From contig NC_079887.1 of the NCBI RefSeq assembly GCF_029227915.1, forward strand, positions 12,836,001-12,896,000: a stretch of 60,000 nucleotides of DNA, given 5' to 3'. A program made the position numbers and the translations under genes. The notes beneath the pieces are model-generated. The model did no database searches, was not told the DNA's origin, and was given only the letters and a program-made list of their open reading frames with translations. The DNA comes from Hydractinia symbiolongicarpus (lineage: Eukaryota > Cnidaria > Hydrozoa > Anthoathecata > Hydractiniidae). Shown piece after piece: positions 55,360-60,000 of this stretch. Within the stretch, counting starts at the first letter, position 1; the number at the start of each line of letters is the position of its first letter.

Positions 55360-56900
55360 CAACCTGAAGCGAAGAAGGTTTTCTATATTTCAAGTTAATC
55401 CTGAAAGAAGTCACTTCAAACAAGTTAGCTTAAAGCTTATATGTTTTTCTATATACTTTACATTTTTGTGTTCTGGGACCAAAGTTGTATCACATTCGAA
55501 TATGACTGTAATTCGAACCTAAAACGTAAAAAAAAACTGTTGTTGTCGAACGAATTTAATAATGTTGTTAGACAAAGAAAAACATACGATAATATAACAT
55601 CACAAAAAGAATTGATTGGAAATGCATCAGACAATTGCAGCTATACATTTTCAATTTGCTCTCTTTGGGATGAAGCAAATTTAGTAATCGAAGTAAAAAA
55701 CTGATTGGACTTTTATTCAGCCTAGTTAGCTTGTGACTTACTGAGAAAGCGAAAGAAACAGGTGTGTGATCTAAATTATTTGATAGAGAGTTGAATTTGG
55801 GTGGACAACAAATTTCAGCCGTTTCTTTCATACCTAAACTTTTCCTTAAATATTAAGTTTATTGTTGTCTCTTGAGCGAGAAAATATTTTCTTTAAGCAT
55901 TTATTTTTTAAGAAGATACTTTGAAAAATCGGTCAGAAATTTAGAATTCCCTAAGAATTTGTCTAAGCTTGATAGTTTGTTTTAAATATGAACATTTGTA
56001 TGACGCACAAAATTGACTAGAAGTTTACTTTTTTTATTGATATCAAACAAACTGAACTTTTTTGTGTCCAAGCAATGGGCCGTTACATGTAGTAAAAATT
56101 GCCATTAGCTAGCTATAGTAACTTACAGCATGCTTATTTTTATTAAGACATTATATATTTTCAGGCCATATTCATGTTAAGAACATATTGAGAATAATGA
56201 GAATAACATTTGCCAAAAAAGTTAAGAACACTGAGGCTGAAACTACAACACACTATTCTTATAAATACAGCGTGTATATCCTAGAGAAGAATTTACATAA
56301 ACTGTTTTCCATTGTTACTGTTTTTACCACTATAGACTGTGATTCAGTGTTGATTTCGTTATAAAAAACCTAAACTTAAATCAATTTTTACATCTGTTAC
56401 GTTACGATCGTTTAAAATATATTTGATTCTTAAATTCAAACACGCTGCATTGTTATCTTCTTTGATTTTACGCGTGATTTTCTTGATTATAAGTTTGGGT
56501 CTGTTAAAGCAAACTGTTCTTTATACCAAATGATTCAAGTTTTTATATTTCTATTTGTTTTCAACTATTAATTTCTTTTATTTTGACTATAACTTTGGAA
56601 GGTTTGCCATTTGCAATAGACTGAATAGCTGATTTTGTACGACCTAACAAAAAATGTTGGTTTTTTTTTTAATGCCGGGTATCCTTTTTATCCCTGGTGT
56701 ATTTCTGGAATGGCAAAGCAAGTATATAGTTTTAGCATATTTCGCTTTTTACGTAACGGTTGTTAGACGCCTTTGTTTTTTTTTGGACATTTTCCATCTT
56801 TATTTCATAATTTTTTATATTATTATTTTTGTTTCACACGCTTATATTTTTATACGTTTTGTTTCAGTGGTTATAAACATAGAATAATGTAGATTGTGAG
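55360..56900. other. Gene-free stretch
   Basis: No supported exon. ORFs 55441-55704 and 56654-56887 are low-complexity, without splice or homology support. Confidence 0.4.
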
Positions 56901-56975
56901 CAACCTCAATCCCAAGGCTTTTTCCCTTTTTGCCATCCCGTTATAAAAGAGACAAAGAGCCTGTGGTCAAGGTTG
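56901..56975. mobile_element. MITE, CAACCTCGTTCCCAG-type, 75 bp
   Basis: caacctcaatcccaaggctttt opposes gagcctgtggtcaaggttg, with aaaagagacaaagagcc in the right arm as in the 14-16 kb members. Confidence 0.7.
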
Positions 56976-58440
56976 AAATGGGAGTTTTGAAAATTCAAAT
57001 TATTGTGTTGTATGTTTTTGTTTGGTATCCCTTACATCAGTTTAGTGAGAGATTCAGTGGACTCTTTCACGGGAGATACGCATGTTTTTTTTTATTTTTA
57101 AAAAGATAAATTCACATTTAATTGCTAAAGCTACAAGTAGATAGAAACTGAGTTTCATAGCATTAGCAACAACAACTAAAAGAAGATAGGTTACTATTAC
57201 CCAGGGTAACAAGTTAATGCTTGATTTTAATTATTTCCTAGTGACACAATGTTTGGAGTTCACTGCTCATAGAACTTCCTCTGTGAACGTCCCCCACCTC
57301 CTAAAAGAGCTGTAGTTTTGTGTGTTGCACAAACTAATGGAAGTATTTGAACATTATTAATTTTCTAACAATATTTACACAAGCAATTTAATGCTTGGGC
57401 AACAAACATTTACGTAAGCACAATGATGACTCTTGGCAAGTTCTGAATCAACAAAGAATGATGGGAGGAAGGAAGGAAAAACGCATGCCTATGGCCTCTA
57501 GGGCGTGCCATTTGCCACATTCGCAACGAAAGCTAATGGCAAGGCCTGAATCACAGTTCTTCATCAAGCACAATCGCTACATAAGTAAAATAAATTTAAT
57601 AATTCATTTGAAGTCTATTGCTCATAAAAACATTTAAAATGATTGAAGTCTTTGCTAATAGTGTCATTTCTTTACAATGGACCTAATAAATAACACAAGA
57701 ACATCCTTTTCAAAAAAGATAACAATAAAAAAATTCATGAGTAAAAAAACTTAAAACTATAAAACACATTTCAACACAATACAAAAAAAAATTTGGCCTT
57801 ACCTTTTTACACATGCAAAATTTTCTTTAACTAAAGTTAACAGGAGTAAAAATTAACTTAGATCGATTATATAAAAGTAAGAAGTAAGAATAAAAACACA
57901 AACATGTTTTAGGGAAAGTCCAATTGTTGTTTGACAAAACAAACAAAAGGCATTGTCAGTGGGGAAATTTGAAATGCAAAATATTTTTTCCCTGATATTA
58001 AGTAGATTTTGATGTTTCAGAAGTTACATTATACAATAAAAAATTTAATAGGGTAATTATATACTGATTTTAATTGGTTTGTCTATAATTTGTGTGGTAG
58101 GATCAACTTATATTAAAAGTCTAATTAAACAACAAAGGCTGGATTATTACTACACAAATAAGTTATTTACACCTAAAATACATAGTTGTTGGTCAATATT
58201 GTTATTCTCTAAAATAAATGTTTATATAAATGTCTGGAATAAGGTTACTACCATTTGTGAGCTGTTTTTTTTTTCATCAACACTTTCGTAATAAACAAAA
58301 GCAAAGAATTTAAGTGTGGCATAATTATAGCAAAAAAAGTTTAAAGTCTTCTGATGCAAGCGGAAAACTCTAATAACAAGTGCCAGGTCGGAGGTTCATA
58401 AAAAACAATATTTTGGACGAGTTTGCGCGAGTTGTTCCGA
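56976..58440. other. Gene-free stretch
   Basis: No supported exon or recognisable element was found. It is AT-rich and unassigned. Confidence 0.4.
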
Positions 58441-58541
58441 ATATCTAACAGACTATGGCCCTACGGCTTGAACACCCACCCGGGAATGGAATAAAACACT
58501 TTCTTTTCTTTTTCTTTTTTTTCTTAAGAGATAAGATAAAG

Positions 58542-59859
58542 TTACAACAAAGACTTAACACTTTTACACTTTTTGCAATACCAATTTTGGTTGGATTTCT
58601 TAAAAACGCTGTTTGGTATGTTTTCACACATTTCGTGAAACCATTTTTCGCACTTGTCACACTGCGCCATCCTTTCATTTCCAAAAATACCACGACACAC
58701 GCAATAAAGTTCCAAAACCAAACATTTAAGTTTGCAACGCAATATTCGTTTTGATGATTTTGGAAAGGGTGACATTGATTGCACGTTAATGCACTCCAAA
58801 AAGTGCTTTCTCAGGAGTGCATCGTCGTATGTTACCTCTTCCGGATTTTCTCCAAATGCCAGCGAGGTTGCACAAGCGATGGCAAATAAGCCGCAGTCAA
58901 CACCATTCCGTTGCTGTTGCATTGGAAGGATGTTAACATACAGCTGAGAATCGTGGTGGAAACAGAAGTCAGTAATTTGTTTCAAAGAATGGTTATTCAC
59001 TGTGCCATTATTTAAACTGTCGTATAACAGGACATTTTCGTTGTTTGATTTCTGCTTGTCCATGTTAGTAGTACAAATCCAGTGAAGCTGACCAGTATGC
59101 AAAATTTGGATAAATCTTTGGTCAGGCTTCACTGATTTAAATTCGCCAGTAGGTCCAACCACTGTGTCCTGAAGTCCACCAATTTCGGGAAACTGTTTTT
59201 GAAGCAAACGCTGCGCAGTTTCGATCGATTCATCGGTTAGCATATGGTTGTTGATAATTTTGTCCATTTCACGCGAAGTCAACAATTGTTTTTTACTCGG
59301 TAACTGGCCCGAGACAACGTCTGTTTTTCCTGTTTTCTCGGGTGAGATCAAATTAATGACAGGTGGAGATTGAGGCGGAGTTACAGTATTACAAATCTAT
59401 TACATTGTCGATAAACTCCTCTACAATAATCGCGTCCTGTTTCGGCTTGTTTGCTGGCAAATTGATGATATTGCTTACATCAGCTTCTGCTTTTTTAAAA
59501 TTATCCTTTCCGACACCTACACGTCCAACGTAGCGTTCTTTTTTGCGAGGTAATGGAATTTTATCAAACTTTCGCCCAGAATTTGGCTTGACCACTCTCA
59601 CTTCCAGACCATAATCCTGGGGAGCTTCATCTTTCATCCCTAGCACGAGATCTTTCAGAGAAATCTCTAAGTCTTCCAGTGCATCAAAATCATTAACTAA
59701 GAATGTCAACGATCTTATTTGTGACAATAACTCGCGACATGAGGCTGCTTTGCTTTTCTTAGGGTACACGCGCTTTTCAATTGTCACGTCGTGTGGGAAA
59801 AAATCTTCTGTTTGTTGGTGAAGGAAGCATTTTATCACAAAACAACTCATTTTGAACAT
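58542..59859 (-). pseudogene. Mobile-element-type Ulp1 (C48) protease with PHD finger, frameshifted
   Basis: On the minus strand the upstream ORF (59859-59389) has LLSQIRSLTFLVNDFDALED and a basic PLPRKKERYVGRVGVG segment. I recall similar sequences in repeated cnidarian genes and associate them, tentatively, with MULE/SWIM-type elements. It stops at 59389. The second frame opens just after (PPQSPPVINLISPEK), so a one-base change separates them. The second ORF (to 58542) carries the Ulp1 triad order: His in GQLHWI, Asp in LLYDSLNNG, and Gln/Cys in QQQRNGVDCG. A C-terminal PHD finger follows (YCVCRG, CDKCEKWFHEMC, WYCKKC). The N-terminal part of the gene would extend beyond 60000. It is unlikely to be a host SUMO protease, because the PHD fusion and repeat-type context point to a transposon gene. 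Confidence 0.75.
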
Positions 59860-60000
59860 ATATCTTTATGTGTCTTTCCATCTCTTTTACTTGCCTTACT
59901 CCTTGACCAACGAGTGCGTGAATTTTCGTTGTTATTCTTGAATCGACTTGTTGACTGATACCACCGCGCTAAAACGATTTCAAGTTTAATATTATTGCAA

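Noticed and set aside
55441-56887. Small ORFs considered as genes
   Set aside because: Low complexity, no splice sites in phase and no recognisable motif.
1-60000. CRISPR arrays, operons, rRNA genes, or bacterial or viral genes
   Set aside because: None seen. Spliced genes, LINEs and MITEs identify an animal nuclear genome.

Overview
This is an AT-rich eukaryotic window from an animal nuclear genome, most likely a cnidarian and possibly a hydrozoan. I infer this from short GT-AG introns, an animal INO80E homologue, TNF-receptor-type genes, CR1-type LINEs and dense MITEs with cnidarian-looking ends. The species cannot be fixed from the sequence alone. Several of the longest open reading frames belong to mobile elements. 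The host genes are split into many small exons, which I assembled by hand from splice sites and reading phase.

Layout. 0.1-2.25 kb holds two broken non-LTR retrotransposon 3' ends. 3.3-10.7 kb holds a complete 11-exon INO80E homologue on the plus strand; its exons sum to 843 nt and code for 280 aa. 11.6-13.6 kb (minus, convergent with INO80E) is a 672-codon open exon of unknown function with six roughly 34-residue repeats. 14.0-18.0 kb is a cluster of small hairpin MITEs whose ends resemble CAACCTCGTTCCCAG.

19.0-30.1 kb (minus) carries a TNF-receptor-like paralogue: signal exon, cysteine-rich exon, Thr-rich stalk exon and membrane exon. It has one nonsense codon in the third cysteine-rich repeat and no death-fold exon. 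Its 7.6 kb intron is swollen by a near-intact two-ORF CR1-type LINE (21.5-26.3 kb) and by a satellite. 30.2-35.3 kb is essentially gene-free. 35.3-39.0 kb (plus) is a broken multi-copy, transposon-like gene with a coiled coil and a Tudor-like C-terminus, followed by a roughly 160-bp tandem repeat.

43.25-50.68 kb (minus) is the apparently intact TNF-receptor-like gene: 14 exons in continuous phase, 541 codons, with signal peptide, EDAR/XEDAR/TROY-like cysteine-rich region, Lys/Thr-rich stalk, membrane segment, long low-complexity tail and a putative C-terminal death-like domain. A third, truncated copy of its last exon lies at 42.0-42.1 kb. The stretch 50.7-58.4 kb is mostly unexplained sequence, with one orphan exon and a clean 123-bp tandem duplication. 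58.5-59.9 kb (minus) is a broken Ulp1-protease/PHD-finger ORF pair of mobile-element type.

The main story is a local family of TNF-receptor-like genes. One copy is intact, one is decoy-like or dying, and one survives only as an exon fragment; the family is being expanded and disrupted by transposons. The second notable point is that the CR1-type LINE appears to link ORF1 to ORF2 by a canonical U UUU UUA minus-one frameshift site.
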